DNA of 61,979 nucleotides from assembly GCF_001043025.1 (NCBI RefSeq), contig NZ_JYLD01000023.1, forward strand, positions 1 through 61,979. Reading direction: 5' to 3'. The notes beneath the pieces were generated by a model. The model made no database searches, was not told the origin of the DNA, and saw nothing but the letters and a program-made list of their open reading frames with translations. The stretch is from Pseudomonas helleri. GTDB taxonomy: Bacteria > Pseudomonadota > Gammaproteobacteria > Pseudomonadales > Pseudomonadaceae. Made by a program: the position numbers and the translations under genes. Of the stretch, positions 8,833 to 17,469 are shown piece by piece; position 1 is the first letter of the stretch, and the number at the start of each line of letters is the position of its first letter.

Positions 8833-9699
8833 TTGAACCTGCTGCAACATATCGCCCAGTCACGCCACTTGTTACGTAAATCGGAACTCAAGGTCGCCGA
8901 TCACGTGCTGCTTGATCCTGCGGCAGTAATGCACAGTTCCATGGCCGACCTTGCTCACAGCGTGGGGATCAGCGAACCCACCATCGTGCGCTTTTGCCGG
9001 GCGATCGGCTGTTCGGGGTTTCAGGACCTAAAACTCAAGCTGGCGCAAAGCCTGGCAGCGGGTGCCAGTTTTGGTCAATTTGCGATTCATGAAGATGATT
9101 CGGTTGCCGATTACAGCCTGAAAATCTTCGACACCACGTTGCACACCTTGATGGATGTGCGCGAGAAGCTCGACCCGGTGGCGTTGCAGCAGGCCGTGAC
9201 CGCCATGTCGCAAGCGCAACGCGTGGAGTTTTATGGCTTTGGTGCATCGGGCGCTGTGGCCGCGGATGCGCAACATAAGTTTTTCCGGTTGTTGCTGACG
9301 GCGGCGGCGTATTCCGACCCGCACATGCAGGCGATGTCGGCGGTAACCCTAAAACCGACAGACGTGGCCATTTGCATCTCGCAGTCCGGGCGTTCCAAAG
9401 ACTTGCTGATCACCGCCAACCTGGTGCGTGAAAGTGGCGCGACGCTAATTACCCTGTGCCCAAGCCAAACGCCTTTGGCTGAACTGGCGACGGTAAACCT
9501 GGCGATCGACGTGCACGAAGACACCGAAATCTATACCCCGCTGACCTCGCGTATCGCCCACCTGGTGGTGATTGACGTGTTGGCGATGGGCGTTGCCATG
9601 GCCCGCGGCCCGAGCCTGGTCAACCACCTTAAAAGCGTTAAACGCAGCCTTCGCAGCCTGCGTCTGTCGCCAAAATCGCTGAAAAGCCACGAAGATTAA
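8833..9699 (+). CDS. RpiR-family transcriptional regulator, HexR-like
   Basis: 288 aa with an N-terminal RpiR helix-turn-helix (MADLAHSVGISEPTIVRFCRAIG, about 37-60) and a C-terminal SIS sugar-phosphate isomerase domain (about 125-265, with EFYGFGASGAVA and CISQSGRSKDLL). SIS domains of this family sense phosphorylated sugars or acids; HexR senses KDPG and represses glucose catabolism genes. Here no zwf, pgl or eda gene is adjacent and the gene sits beside the pyruvate carboxylase locus. It is therefore probably the second HexR-like paralogue that pseudomonads carry at this locus, not HexR itself. The start is TTG, chosen because MNLLQHIAQSR is the usual N-terminus of this family. Confidence 0.85.
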   Translation: MNLLQHIAQSRHLLRKSELKVADHVLLDPAAVMHSSMADLAHSVGISEPTIVRFCRAIGCSGFQDLKLKLAQSLAAGASFGQFAIHEDDSVADYSLKIFDTTLHTLMDVREKLDPVALQQAVTAMSQAQRVEFYGFGASGAVAADAQHKFFRLLLTAAAYSDPHMQAMSAVTLKPTDVAICISQSGRSKDLLITANLVRESGATLITLCPSQTPLAELATVNLAIDVHEDTEIYTPLTSRIAHLVVIDVLAMGVAMARGPSLVNHLKSVKRSLRSLRLSPKSLKSHED

Positions 9700-9717
9700 G
9701 AGCGTTGAAGATCCACG

Positions 9718-9802
9718 GTGGGAGCGGGCTTGCTCGCGATGGAATCGCTGCGATCATTCAGGTAAACCGTGTTGTCTGAATCGCGAGCAAGCCCGCTCCC
9801 AC
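9718..9802. repeat. REPIN, B type (85 bp)
   Basis: Arms GTGGGAGCGGGCTTGCTCGC and its inverted copy at the two ends of an exactly 85-bp unit. Copies of the same length occur at 46124 and 51824. Confidence 0.92.
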
Positions 9803-9891
9803 AGTTTCATCCCCCTGTCACTGCACGTTCGCAAAGTCGTCACAAACAAAGTCCATCGTGAAACTCCCGTACACGCCTTGGGAGACTCGAA

Positions 9892-10104
9892 ATGGCCCAG
9901 CCTTACGAAGAACGCAACAGCGCCGTCAAAACCCGCCGTCAACAAGAAGACCAGCGTCGCATGGCCTTTCGTCGTGCGATTGAAGACCTTACGGACCAGC
10001 GTCAGCTGCGCCTGGAAACAGCCGATTACCCTGATATCGCTGCACTCAATTACTGGCAGACCCCGTCGGCAAATGGCCGTCGAACCGCTCAACCAGCGCG
10101 CTGA
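9892..10104 (+). CDS. small conserved-looking hypothetical protein
   Basis: 70 aa, strongly charged and arginine/glutamine rich (TRRQQEDQRRMAFRRAIED), probably helical in its first half. A strong ribosome site (GGGAG) precedes the ATG and it lies in its own small intergenic slot. Its last 59 bases overlap the 3' end of the convergent LysR gene. There is no recognised domain, signal peptide or membrane segment. It looks like a real gene from its ribosome site and composition, but function is unknown. Confidence 0.6.
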   Translation: MAQPYEERNSAVKTRRQQEDQRRMAFRRAIEDLTDQRQLRLETADYPDIAALNYWQTPSANGRRTAQPAR

Positions 10105-11008
10105 TTTGTTGGCGTTCACTGCGAATAAATTCCAGGAACGCATGCGCCACCGGTGACAGGCGTTTGGCTTTAGCCTGCACCAGGCACCAACTGCGATACA
10201 GCGGCAACTCTTCGACCGGCAGCTCATGCAGCAAGCCGGTCGCCAGCTCCAGGCTGACGGCGTGGCGCGTTAACAGCGCCACGCCTAACCCGGCCACTGC
10301 GCACTCACGTTGCGACTCGTTCGATGACACTTCCAGGGTTTGATTGAAGTGCACGCGCTTTTCCTTGAAATACTCCTCACACGCCATGCGCGTGCCCGAA
10401 CCTTGCTCGCGCATCAGCAAGGTATACGGCTCAAGGTCTTGCAAGCGCAGCGGGCCACGCTCGCATAGCGGATGCCCGGCCGGGGCGACGGCAACGATGG
10501 GGTTATTCAAGAACGGTAGAAACTCCAGGCCCATGTCCAGCGGCACCATCGACATGATCACCAGGTCATCGCGGTTATCCGAAAGCCTGCGCACGGCCTG
10601 TGCCCGATTGACCACCGTGAGCTGCAAATTGACCTCTGGGTGCTGGCGCTTAAAGGCGGCAAATAAATGCGGCACGAAATATTTTGCGCTCGATTCGATG
10701 GCCAGTTTCAGTTGGCCTTGCAGCGAACCCAGCATGTCCGACAGCTGCATATCGAGGTTTTCGAGACGTCCGAAAATATCCCGGCTGGCCAGCTTAAGCG
10801 CTTCAGCGGCCTCGGTGAGGTAGAGCTTTTTGCCCACATAATCGAACAAAGGCTGGCCAATCAGCTCTTCCAGCTGACGAATTTGTAGACTTACGGCGGG
10901 TTGCGTCAGCGACATTTCTTCTGCTGCGCGGCTGTAAGAGCGCAAATCGCACACCTCATTGAACACCTGAAGCTGGCGAAAAGTTATACGCATCAATGAC
11001 TTACGCAT
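10046..11008 (-). CDS. pycR: LysR-type regulator of pyruvate carboxylase (PycR-like)
   Basis: 320 aa with a LysR helix-turn-helix at about 8-66 (ITFRQLQVFNEVCDLRSYSRAAEEMSLTQ region) and a substrate-binding domain with the usual LLMREQGSGTR motif near 195. It is divergent from pycA, the position of PycR in Pseudomonas, where it controls pyruvate carboxylase. The start could also be the second ATG at 10993; neither has a strong ribosome site. A GGCAA-N5-TTGCC dyad just upstream (11028-11042) is a plausible autoregulatory site. The name rests on position and family. Confidence 0.82.
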   Translation of the reverse strand: MRKSLMRITFRQLQVFNEVCDLRSYSRAAEEMSLTQPAVSLQIRQLEELIGQPLFDYVGKKLYLTEAAEALKLASRDIFGRLENLDMQLSDMLGSLQGQLKLAIESSAKYFVPHLFAAFKRQHPEVNLQLTVVNRAQAVRRLSDNRDDLVIMSMVPLDMGLEFLPFLNNPIVAVAPAGHPLCERGPLRLQDLEPYTLLMREQGSGTRMACEEYFKEKRVHFNQTLEVSSNESQRECAVAGLGVALLTRHAVSLELATGLLHELPVEELPLYRSWCLVQAKAKRLSPVAHAFLEFIRSERQQISALVERFDGHLPTGSASN

Positions 11009-11027
11009 TTTATTGATTTTTCTTAAG

Positions 11028-11042
11028 GCAAGTGAGTTGCCT
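11028..11042. promoter_or_regulatory. LysR-type dyad between pycR and pycA
   Basis: GGCAA-N5-TTGCC, an interrupted dyad of the T-N11-A class bound by LysR regulators, 20 bases upstream of the pycR start. Its assignment to PycR is inferred from position only. Confidence 0.4.
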
Positions 11043-11200
11043 GACTATAAGTCTTTGCTAATGGCAGGCCCAAGAATTATTGATTTTTGTTTATTCATGC
11101 GTAGGACTAGTGTGACAACGCAACGGTTCAGACACATTTGGACACGTGCGGACCTGGTCTAGCAGGTCGTTTGTTCCATGGGCTTTAGGGAAAAATCCAA

Positions 11201-12616
11201 GTGATAAAAAAGATCCTGATCGCCAACCGCGGAGAAATTGCCGTCCGTATCGTGCGTGCCTGCGCAGAGATGGGCATTCGTTCCGTAGCGGTTTATTCCG
11301 AGGCTGATCGCCACGCTTTGCACGTCAAGCGTGCGGACGAAGCACACAGCATTGGCGAAGACCCGCTGGCCGGTTACTTGAACCCGCGCAAGCTGGTGAA
11401 CCTGGCCGTTGAAACCGGCTGCGATGCGTTGCACCCCGGCTACGGCTTCTTGTCAGAAAACGCCGAGCTGGCGGATATTTGTGCCGAACGCGGCATCAAG
11501 TTCATCGGCCCGGCCGCTGAAGTCATTCGCCGTATGGGCGACAAGACCGAAGCCCGCCGCAGCATGATCAAGGCCGGTGTGCCGGTAACGCCGGGCACCG
11601 AAGGCAACGTTGCCGACATCCACGAAGCGTTGATCGAAGGCGACCGTATCGGTTACCCGGTCATGCTCAAAGCCACCTCAGGCGGTGGCGGTCGTGGTAT
11701 TCGTCGCTGCAACAGCCGCGAAGAGCTGGAACAAGCTTTCCCGCGTGTGATCTCCGAAGCCACCAAAGCGTTTGGCTCGGCTGAAGTCTTCCTCGAAAAA
11801 TGCATCGTTAACCCCAAGCACATTGAGGCGCAGATCCTCGGTGACAGCTTCGGCAACGTCGTGCACTTGTTTGAGCGCGACTGCTCGATTCAGCGTCGCA
11901 ACCAAAAGCTCATCGAAATTGCCCCAAGCCCGCAACTGACCCCGGAACAGCGCGCCTACATCGGCGACCTGTCCGTGCGCGCAGCCAAGGCCGTGGGCTA
12001 CGAAAACGCCGGTACTGTGGAGTTCCTGCTCGCCGAGGGCGAGGTGTACTTCATGGAGATGAACACCCGGGTGCAGGTGGAGCACACCATCACCGAAGAA
12101 ATCACCGGCATCGACATTGTTCGTGAGCAAATTCGCATCGCCTCTGGCCTGCCGCTGTCGATCAAGCAAGAAGACATTCAGCACCGTGGCTATGCCCTGC
12201 AATTTCGGATCAACGCTGAAGACCCGAAAAACAACTTCCTGCCCAGCTTCGGCAAGATCACCCGTTACTACGCGCCAGGCGGGCCTGGCGTGCGGACCGA
12301 CACAGCGATCTACACCGGCTACACCATCCCACCGTATTACGACTCCATGTGTCTGAAACTGGTGGTGTGGGCACTGACATGGGAAGAAGCGATGGACCGT
12401 GGTTTGCGCGCCCTCGACGACATGCGTCTGCAAGGGGTCAAAACCACCGCCGCGTATTACCAGGAAATCCTGCGTAACCCGGAATTCCGTAGCGGCCAGT
12501 TCAACACCAGCTTCGTAGAAAGCCATCCAGAACTGACCAACTACTCGATCAAGCGCAAACCCGAAGAGCTGGCCCTGGCCATCGCCGCCGCCATCGCCGC
12601 CCACGCGGGCCTGTGA
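11201..12616 (+). CDS. pycA: pyruvate carboxylase subunit A (biotin carboxylase)
   Basis: 471 aa. ATP-dependent carboxylation of the biotin on the partner subunit, the first half-reaction of pyruvate to oxaloacetate. The N-terminal domain starts MIKKILIANRGEIAVRI. The ATP-grasp glycine loop SGGGGRGIR lies near 165, with FMEMNTRVQVEHTITEE near 286 and the biotin-carboxylase C-terminal domain after 335. The start is GTG with TTAGGG upstream. It is distinguished from AccC by its partner: the next gene, 11 bases downstream, is the carboxyltransferase/biotin subunit. Anaplerotic function in gluconeogenic growth is expected. Confidence 0.95.
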   Translation: MIKKILIANRGEIAVRIVRACAEMGIRSVAVYSEADRHALHVKRADEAHSIGEDPLAGYLNPRKLVNLAVETGCDALHPGYGFLSENAELADICAERGIKFIGPAAEVIRRMGDKTEARRSMIKAGVPVTPGTEGNVADIHEALIEGDRIGYPVMLKATSGGGGRGIRRCNSREELEQAFPRVISEATKAFGSAEVFLEKCIVNPKHIEAQILGDSFGNVVHLFERDCSIQRRNQKLIEIAPSPQLTPEQRAYIGDLSVRAAKAVGYENAGTVEFLLAEGEVYFMEMNTRVQVEHTITEEITGIDIVREQIRIASGLPLSIKQEDIQHRGYALQFRINAEDPKNNFLPSFGKITRYYAPGGPGVRTDTAIYTGYTIPPYYDSMCLKLVVWALTWEEAMDRGLRALDDMRLQGVKTTAAYYQEILRNPEFRSGQFNTSFVESHPELTNYSIKRKPEELALAIAAAIAAHAGL

Positions 12617-12627
12617 GGAATAAAACA

Positions 12628-14436
12628 ATGTCCAAGAAAATCTTTGTAACCGACACCATCCTGCGTGACGCCCACCAGTCCTTGCTGGCCACCCGCATGC
12701 GCACCGAAGACATGCTGCCGATCTGCGACAAGCTCGACAAAGTCGGCTACTGGTCGCTGGAAGTGTGGGGCGGCGCGACGTTTGACGCCTGTGTGCGCTT
12801 TCTGAAAGAAGACCCGTGGGAGCGCTTGCGCCAACTGCGTGCGGCATTGCCTAACACCCGCCTGCAAATGCTCCTGCGCGGCCAGAACCTGCTGGGCTAT
12901 CGCCACTACAGCGACGACGTGGTTAAAGCCTTCGTCGCCAAGGCAGCGGTTAACGGTATCGACGTGTTCCGTATCTTCGACGCCATGAACGACGTGCGTA
13001 ACCTGCGCGTGGCCATCGAAGCGGTAAAAGCCGCTGGCAAGCACGCACAAGGCACCATCGCCTACACCACCAGCCCGGTGCACACCATCGAGGCGTTCGT
13101 GGCGCAGGCCAAGCAGATGGAAGCCATGGGCTGCGACTCGATCGCAATCAAAGACATGGCTGGCCTGCTGACACCGTTCGCCACTGGCGACCTGGTCAAA
13201 GCGCTGAAGGCTGAAATCGGCCTGCCGATCTTTATCCACTCCCATGACACAGCCGGCCTGGCTGCCATGTGCCAGCTCAAAGCGGTTGAAAACGGCGCCG
13301 AGCACATCGACACCGCGATCTCCAGCTTCGCTTGGGGCACCAGCCACCCGGGCACCGAGTCGATGGTCGCAGCCCTTAAAGGCAGCGAATACGACACCGG
13401 CCTCGACCTGGCGCTGTTGCAGGAAATCGGCCTGTACTTCTACGCCGTGCGTAAGAAATACCACCAGTTCGAAAGCGAATTCACCGCCGTAGACACCCGT
13501 GTACAAGTCAACCAAGTGCCGGGCGGGATGATCTCCAACCTCGCCAACCAGCTCAAAGAGCAGGGCGCGCTGAATCGTATGAGCGAAGTGCTGGCCGAGA
13601 TCCCGCGTGTGCGTGAAGACCTGGGCTTCCCGCCGCTGGTGACACCGACATCGCAAATCGTGGGCACCCAGGCGTTCTTCAACGTCCTGGCAGGCGAGCG
13701 CTACAAGACCATCACCAACGAAGTGAAGCTCTACCTGCAAGGTGGCTACGGCAAAGCGCCGGGCGTGGTGAACGAAAAACTCCGTCGTCAGGCCATTGGC
13801 AACGAAGAACTGATCGACGTGCGTCCGGCTGACCTGCTCAAGCCAGAAATGGCCAAATTGCGTGGCGAAATTGGCGCGCTGGCTAAATCTGAAGAAGACG
13901 TGCTGACCTTCGCCATGTTCCCGGATATCGGCCGTAAATTCCTTGAAGAGCGTGCTGCGGGCACCCTGGCTCCAGAAGTGCTGCTGCCGATCCCTGAAGC
14001 GGGTGGCGTGAGCAAAGCGGGCGGCGAAGGCGTGCCGACCGAATTCGTGATCGACGTCCACGGCGAAAGCTACCGCGTCGACATCACCGGTGTGGGCGTC
14101 AAGGCCGAAGGCAAGCGCCACTTCTACCTGTCCATCGACGGCATGCCGGAAGAAGTGGTGTTCGAGCCGCTCAACGAATTCGTCGGTGGTTCCTCCAGCA
14201 AGCGCAAACAAGCCAGCGAGCCGGGCCACGTCAGCACCGCCATGCCGGGCAACATCGTCGACGTGCTGGTCAGCGTGGGCGACACCGTCAAAGCGGGCCA
14301 ATCGGTACTCATCACCGAAGCCATGAAAATGGAAACCGAAGTACAGGCCTCCATCGCCGGCAAAATCGTCACCATCCACGTCATCAAAGGCGACCGCGTC
14401 AACCCGGGCGAAATCCTGATCGAAATCGAAGCCTGA
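12628..14436 (+). CDS. pycB: pyruvate carboxylase subunit B (carboxyltransferase plus biotin carrier)
   Basis: 602 aa, also named oadA-like. The N-terminal HMGL-type TIM-barrel carboxyltransferase (TDTILRDAHQSLLATRMRT near 8-27, metal site DTAGLAA near 205) is followed by the conserved carboxylase domain and a C-terminal biotinyl domain with the EAMKMETEV biotin lysine site near 562-570. It transfers the carboxyl group from biotin to pyruvate to form oxaloacetate. The true start is the ATG at 12628 (TGAGGAATAAAACA upstream). It forms an operon with pycA and ends at a strong terminator. Confidence 0.95.
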   Translation: MSKKIFVTDTILRDAHQSLLATRMRTEDMLPICDKLDKVGYWSLEVWGGATFDACVRFLKEDPWERLRQLRAALPNTRLQMLLRGQNLLGYRHYSDDVVKAFVAKAAVNGIDVFRIFDAMNDVRNLRVAIEAVKAAGKHAQGTIAYTTSPVHTIEAFVAQAKQMEAMGCDSIAIKDMAGLLTPFATGDLVKALKAEIGLPIFIHSHDTAGLAAMCQLKAVENGAEHIDTAISSFAWGTSHPGTESMVAALKGSEYDTGLDLALLQEIGLYFYAVRKKYHQFESEFTAVDTRVQVNQVPGGMISNLANQLKEQGALNRMSEVLAEIPRVREDLGFPPLVTPTSQIVGTQAFFNVLAGERYKTITNEVKLYLQGGYGKAPGVVNEKLRRQAIGNEELIDVRPADLLKPEMAKLRGEIGALAKSEEDVLTFAMFPDIGRKFLEERAAGTLAPEVLLPIPEAGGVSKAGGEGVPTEFVIDVHGESYRVDITGVGVKAEGKRHFYLSIDGMPEEVVFEPLNEFVGGSSSKRKQASEPGHVSTAMPGNIVDVLVSVGDTVKAGQSVLITEAMKMETEVQASIAGKIVTIHVIKGDRVNPGEILIEIEA

Positions 14437-14467
14437 TACGCCATTGATTCAAACGCTTTAAACCTCG

Positions 14468-14493
14468 GGGGAGCATGTGCTCCCCTTTTTTTT
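14468..14493 (+). terminator. rho-independent terminator of pycAB
   Basis: An 8-bp stem GGGGAGCA/TGCTCCCC with a two-base centre followed by eight T residues, 30 bases after the pycB stop. Confidence 0.93.
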
Positions 14494-14515
14494 ACCCGAG
14501 ATTTGACGCCGTCCC

Positions 14516-14580
14516 GTAGGAGCGAGCTTGTCTCGCGATCTTTTAAAGATCAAAAGATCGCGAGGCAAGCTCGCTCCTAC
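14516..14580. repeat. REP/REPIN, A type
   Basis: An almost perfect inverted pair, GTAGGAGCGAGCTTGTCTCG with CGAGGCAAGCTCGCTCCTAC, around an AT-rich loop, directly after the pycAB terminator. Confidence 0.93.
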
Positions 14581-14619
14581 GCGGGAGTGAAATCAGGCAT
14601 TTCGCACGACGTTTCCCTT

Positions 14620-15522
14620 TCAATCTGTAAAAGTTTGATCGGCGGCAGACTCGATCAGGCCAAGGTACAGCCCTTGGGCGATTAATTTCTCAACGGGGAT
14701 ATTGATCCAGGTGCTAACGCCTTCTTTATCAATCACCGCAGTCAGCACCGCATCGCTAGAGCTCTTGAGGTTCGAGTAAGCGGGAAAGTCCACCTTGTCG
14801 ATGCCTTGGCGATCCAGCACTGACTGTGCATGTGCATGCAGCTCATGGGCTGGCATCCAGCCACGCCATGTCCGTTCACCCTCGCTCATTCCAGATGCCA
14901 TCTGTGCATCCCTCAGGTAGCTGGTCAGAGTGTTCCAGGGTGCTTTGAAGTCGTTGCCGTTTAGCGGGTCAGGTAGATCAAATGTCTGGTTGCGAAAATC
15001 AATATCGCGCGCTGTCAAATCCAGAAACGCGACCTGACGTTCGATCGAGGTAAATGACCCTGAAGCATCAAAGGCAATATGTGAAAGTGAAAGCCTGTCC
15101 AGTGCCCTGAATGGGTTGTTAGAGGCGACGGTGTCGTGCAGCTTTTCGCCGCCGTAGAGCGATGTCAGAAGATAGTTGCTCGCCTGTAGAGACAGAGCGA
15201 TACGTTGCTGCGTCTGCCCCTTAGGCAACTCCTGTAGCGCCTGCGCCTCTTTGCCGTGAGTGGAGAGTTGCTGGTGAAGGTCTTCCATCAAAGGGTCAAA
15301 GCCCTCCGCCGCCGAAGCATTACTGGTTGCAGTGCGGCGTAACAAGGCTGTTATCTCCAGGGCGGCAGCAGACAAAGACACATTGACGCTTGCACCGGCA
15401 GGCATCGCTTTAGCTGCTGCAGCGTCTGGGCTCATGGCGGTTGAGCTATCAACCCACTTAATCGTCACGCCTGGGGCAATAGCCCGATTGTTCATCAGAA
15501 AATCTGCTCGAATTTCGGTCAT
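14620..15522 (-). CDS. hypothetical protein, 300 aa
   Basis: Not recognised. A soluble protein with no signal peptide or membrane helix. It begins MTEIRADFLMNNRAIAPGV and has an alanine/serine-rich section (40-70), a central mixed region and a C-terminal half with WRGWMPAHELHAHAQSVLDRQ. A good ribosome site (AGAGGAATT) precedes the ATG. It lies in a small accessory pocket between pycB and the GNAT genes, with a secreted protein gene upstream on the same strand about 190 bp away. It could be a secreted-effector or phage-derived cargo protein, but nothing seen supports a specific role. Confidence 0.7.
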   Translation of the reverse strand: MTEIRADFLMNNRAIAPGVTIKWVDSSTAMSPDAAAAKAMPAGASVNVSLSAAALEITALLRRTATSNASAAEGFDPLMEDLHQQLSTHGKEAQALQELPKGQTQQRIALSLQASNYLLTSLYGGEKLHDTVASNNPFRALDRLSLSHIAFDASGSFTSIERQVAFLDLTARDIDFRNQTFDLPDPLNGNDFKAPWNTLTSYLRDAQMASGMSEGERTWRGWMPAHELHAHAQSVLDRQGIDKVDFPAYSNLKSSSDAVLTAVIDKEGVSTWINIPVEKLIAQGLYLGLIESAADQTFTD

Positions 15523-15708
15523 AACAATTCCTCTGAATCGGCAAGCCTCGGCAACTCAGGTCTGCAGATCTGGTTTCTTTAGAAGTCATTAAATGCCTGT
15601 GTCGAGCAGTACATCGACAGTCTGTTGAGATAACTTTAATGATTAATCTGCAACTGGCTGGTTGCGTTTATTTATTCAGGAAATTCTGATTGTTGATGCC
15701 CTGAAGTG

Positions 15709-16131
15709 TTAGTAGTAAAAGGCGAAAGTTGCAGTGTAGTTGTAGGGGATTCTCCATGTAGGGGATTGAAATGTAAGACATGTCGCAGATGTAGCGCCGG
15801 TTGATACAGCGTTTTTAGCAAAGCGTGGGCCGGAAACATACACTACGTGGGAAGCCGAAAACCTACAGGTAGTCCCAGTCCCTACACGCTTGTAGGTAGC
15901 GCTCATCTCTGAAGAGGTTCCCCCAAAATCATATGAGACTGGGAGCGACTGTCCTGGCCCAACAGTGGCTGGAAAAACTCCGGAAGGGGAACTAGATACA
16001 AGCTGCAAAACTTCAGGGGTTGAGTTTTGAACGTTTAGGCTGACAGAGTTTGCCTGCACGACACTTGTGCTTAAAACACATCCGTTGAAAAGAGTGAAAA
16101 GTAGAATTTTTTTAAGACGTTGATTTCTCAT
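15709..16131 (-). CDS. secreted hypothetical protein, 140 aa
   Basis: A clear Sec signal peptide (about residues 1-28, KKILLFTLFNGCVLSTSVVQA) precedes a serine/threonine-rich beta-type domain with two cysteines (TTCRFS near 87 and ATCLTF near 118) that could form one disulphide, ending TATFAFYY. A good ribosome site (AAGGA) is present. Codon use is AT-richer than neighbours, suggesting transfer. No family is recognised. Confidence 0.7.
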   Translation of the reverse strand: MRNQRLKKILLFTLFNGCVLSTSVVQANSVSLNVQNSTPEVLQLVSSSPSGVFPATVGPGQSLPVSYDFGGTSSEMSATYKRVGTGTTCRFSASHVVYVSGPRFAKNAVSTGATSATCLTFQSPTWRIPYNYTATFAFYY

Positions 16132-16309
16132 TTGTGTAGTCCTTAAAGGCGAAGTGACTATTTCATGTGAAACCAGAAAGTAGCGTATGTGATCCTTGAT
16201 AAAGAGTATTTGTTTATCGTAAGCGCATTAAATACTCGATATTCAGCGCAGAGGTAAGCATTAAACAGTAGAGCTGCTTTGCTGGGGGGGCGTAAATCTG
16301 GCATATGAT

Positions 16310-16334
16310 ATCTGCACGTTAATGCAGATTTTTC
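16310..16334 (+). terminator. orphan terminator-like hairpin
   Basis: ATCTGCA-N6-TGCAGAT followed by TTTT on the plus strand, with no plus-strand gene upstream of it. The flanking stretch 16132-16442 otherwise holds the promoter side of the secreted-protein gene and a run of seven G residues at 16284-16290. It may end a small RNA or be a leftover. Confidence 0.5.
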
Positions 16335-16442
16335 TTAATAAGGCCTCGTTTATCTGCAATGTATTGCACTTTCAGGATGTGACGGTGGTCGTGAGGATGA
16401 TTCAAATAGTCTGGACATGTTTCAGCAAGAATGGGGGCTGAA

Positions 16443-16718
16443 ATGACCCTGAGCATTGATGTGCGCCAACTGAAGATCGAGAGCATTGAGGCCGATCTGA
16501 CGCAGGGCAAGATCACGCTAGGCCAAGCGGTGAAGCGCTTGAGGGTGGATGTCACGACGCTACAGCAAACCCAGTTCGCCGGGATGTGCAGAATCTCGGT
16601 CCGTACGTTGATCCAGATTGAACACGACGAGGGCAACCCCACGCTCAAATCCTTGAATGCAGTCTTCAAACCGTTCGGTCTGCAAATGGGTGTGGTGCGT
16701 CGGCCAAGAAAATTTTAA
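16443..16718 (+). CDS. XRE/HipB-like helix-turn-helix protein, orphan
   Basis: 91 aa, with a helix-turn-helix in the second half (FAGMCRISVRTLIQIEHDEGNP, then LNAVFKPFGLQMGVV) as in HipB-type antitoxins. Residues 1-35 are a charged helical extension. No hipA kinase or other toxin gene is adjacent. An ATG at 16431 would add four residues, but the internal ATG at 16443 has a better placed GGGGG site. Function as a regulator is inferred from the fold only. Confidence 0.65.
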   Translation: MTLSIDVRQLKIESIEADLTQGKITLGQAVKRLRVDVTTLQQTQFAGMCRISVRTLIQIEHDEGNPTLKSLNAVFKPFGLQMGVVRRPRKF

Positions 16719-16733
16719 GTCCCTTTTGAGCCC

Positions 16734-16761
16734 AAAAACGCCCAACAGTCCTTGTTGGGCG
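16734..16761 (-). terminator. terminator of the GNAT/PaiB operon
   Basis: A 9-bp stem (CGCCCAACA and complement) with a 5-base loop; the T run is on the minus strand. It lies 14 bases past the last gene of the reverse-strand operon and may also act weakly on the convergent HTH gene. Confidence 0.75.
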
Positions 16762-16774
16762 TATTGATCAAAAA

Positions 16775-17455
16775 TTAATCAGTTAATGCTCTGCATTCTT
16801 CAAGTGTCTTGATTTGACCGCTTTTTGGTTGGTTATCCAGTGCCAGCCATTTTTCAAAGCCTGTCGCTATAGCCGGCCATTCCGTACTAATAATGCTGTA
16901 CCACGTGGTATCACGGTTATTGCCTTTGGCTACCATATGTTGGCGAAATACGCCTTCGTATGTGTACCCTAATCGTACCGCAGTACGATTGGAGCGGGCG
17001 TTTTCGCTGTTGCACTTCCATTCCAGGCGGCGGTTGCCCAGGGCGAAGGATTCCTTGGCCAGCAGGTAAGCGGCTTCGGTGCTTTTCGGCGAACGCTGCA
17101 TCGGTGCGCCGAAGGTGACGTGGCCGATTTCGATGCGCCCGTGCTCGGGCACGATGGACATTAGGCTGAGCATGCCCTGCGCCTGCCCCGAGGCCTGGTC
17201 GATGACGGTGTAGTAGTAAGGGTCTTGGCTGGCGGCATTGCTGTTGAGCCACTGGTCAAAGGCCGCACGCTCCTTGAAAGGGCCGTAGGCCATGTAGTCC
17301 CAGAGTTTGGGATCGCCGGCGGGCCCTTCCAAGGCTAGCCATAAATCATCGCCATGGCGCTGTGGATCGAGCTTTTCCAGACGAATGTAACGCCCCTGGA
17401 TGACGGGGTTGTGTGGACGCTTGGCGGGTTGCCAGTGTTCTAGAGATTGAGGCAT
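16775..17455 (-). CDS. GNAT family N-acetyltransferase (RimJ/RimL type)
   Basis: 226 aa. An Acetyltransf_3-type domain: ERAAFDQWL, then GMLSLMSIVPEHGRIEIGHVTFG, and ARSNRTAVRLGYTYEGVFRQHMV, the acetyl-CoA and C-terminal motifs of proteins related to RimJ/RimL and alanine acetyltransferases. The substrate is unknown. Start at 17455 chosen for its AAGGA site and family N-terminus (a longer upstream frame overlaps the next gene). Last gene of a three-gene reverse-strand operon. Confidence 0.85.
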   Translation of the reverse strand: MPQSLEHWQPAKRPHNPVIQGRYIRLEKLDPQRHGDDLWLALEGPAGDPKLWDYMAYGPFKERAAFDQWLNSNAASQDPYYYTVIDQASGQAQGMLSLMSIVPEHGRIEIGHVTFGAPMQRSPKSTEAAYLLAKESFALGNRRLEWKCNSENARSNRTAVRLGYTYEGVFRQHMVAKGNNRDTTWYSIISTEWPAIATGFEKWLALDNQPKSGQIKTLEECRALTD

Positions 17456-17469
17456 CGCGGGTTCCTTAT

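Noticed and set aside
12541..14379. 612-codon open frame opposite pycB
   Set aside because: An antisense shadow of the carboxylase; the biotin site and metal motifs on the other strand leave no doubt.
14516..14580. A-type repeats as CRISPR or mobile-element ends
   Set aside because: They are single inverted pairs scattered between genes, with no spacers, no transposase and no target duplication; they fit Pseudomonas REP/REPIN elements.
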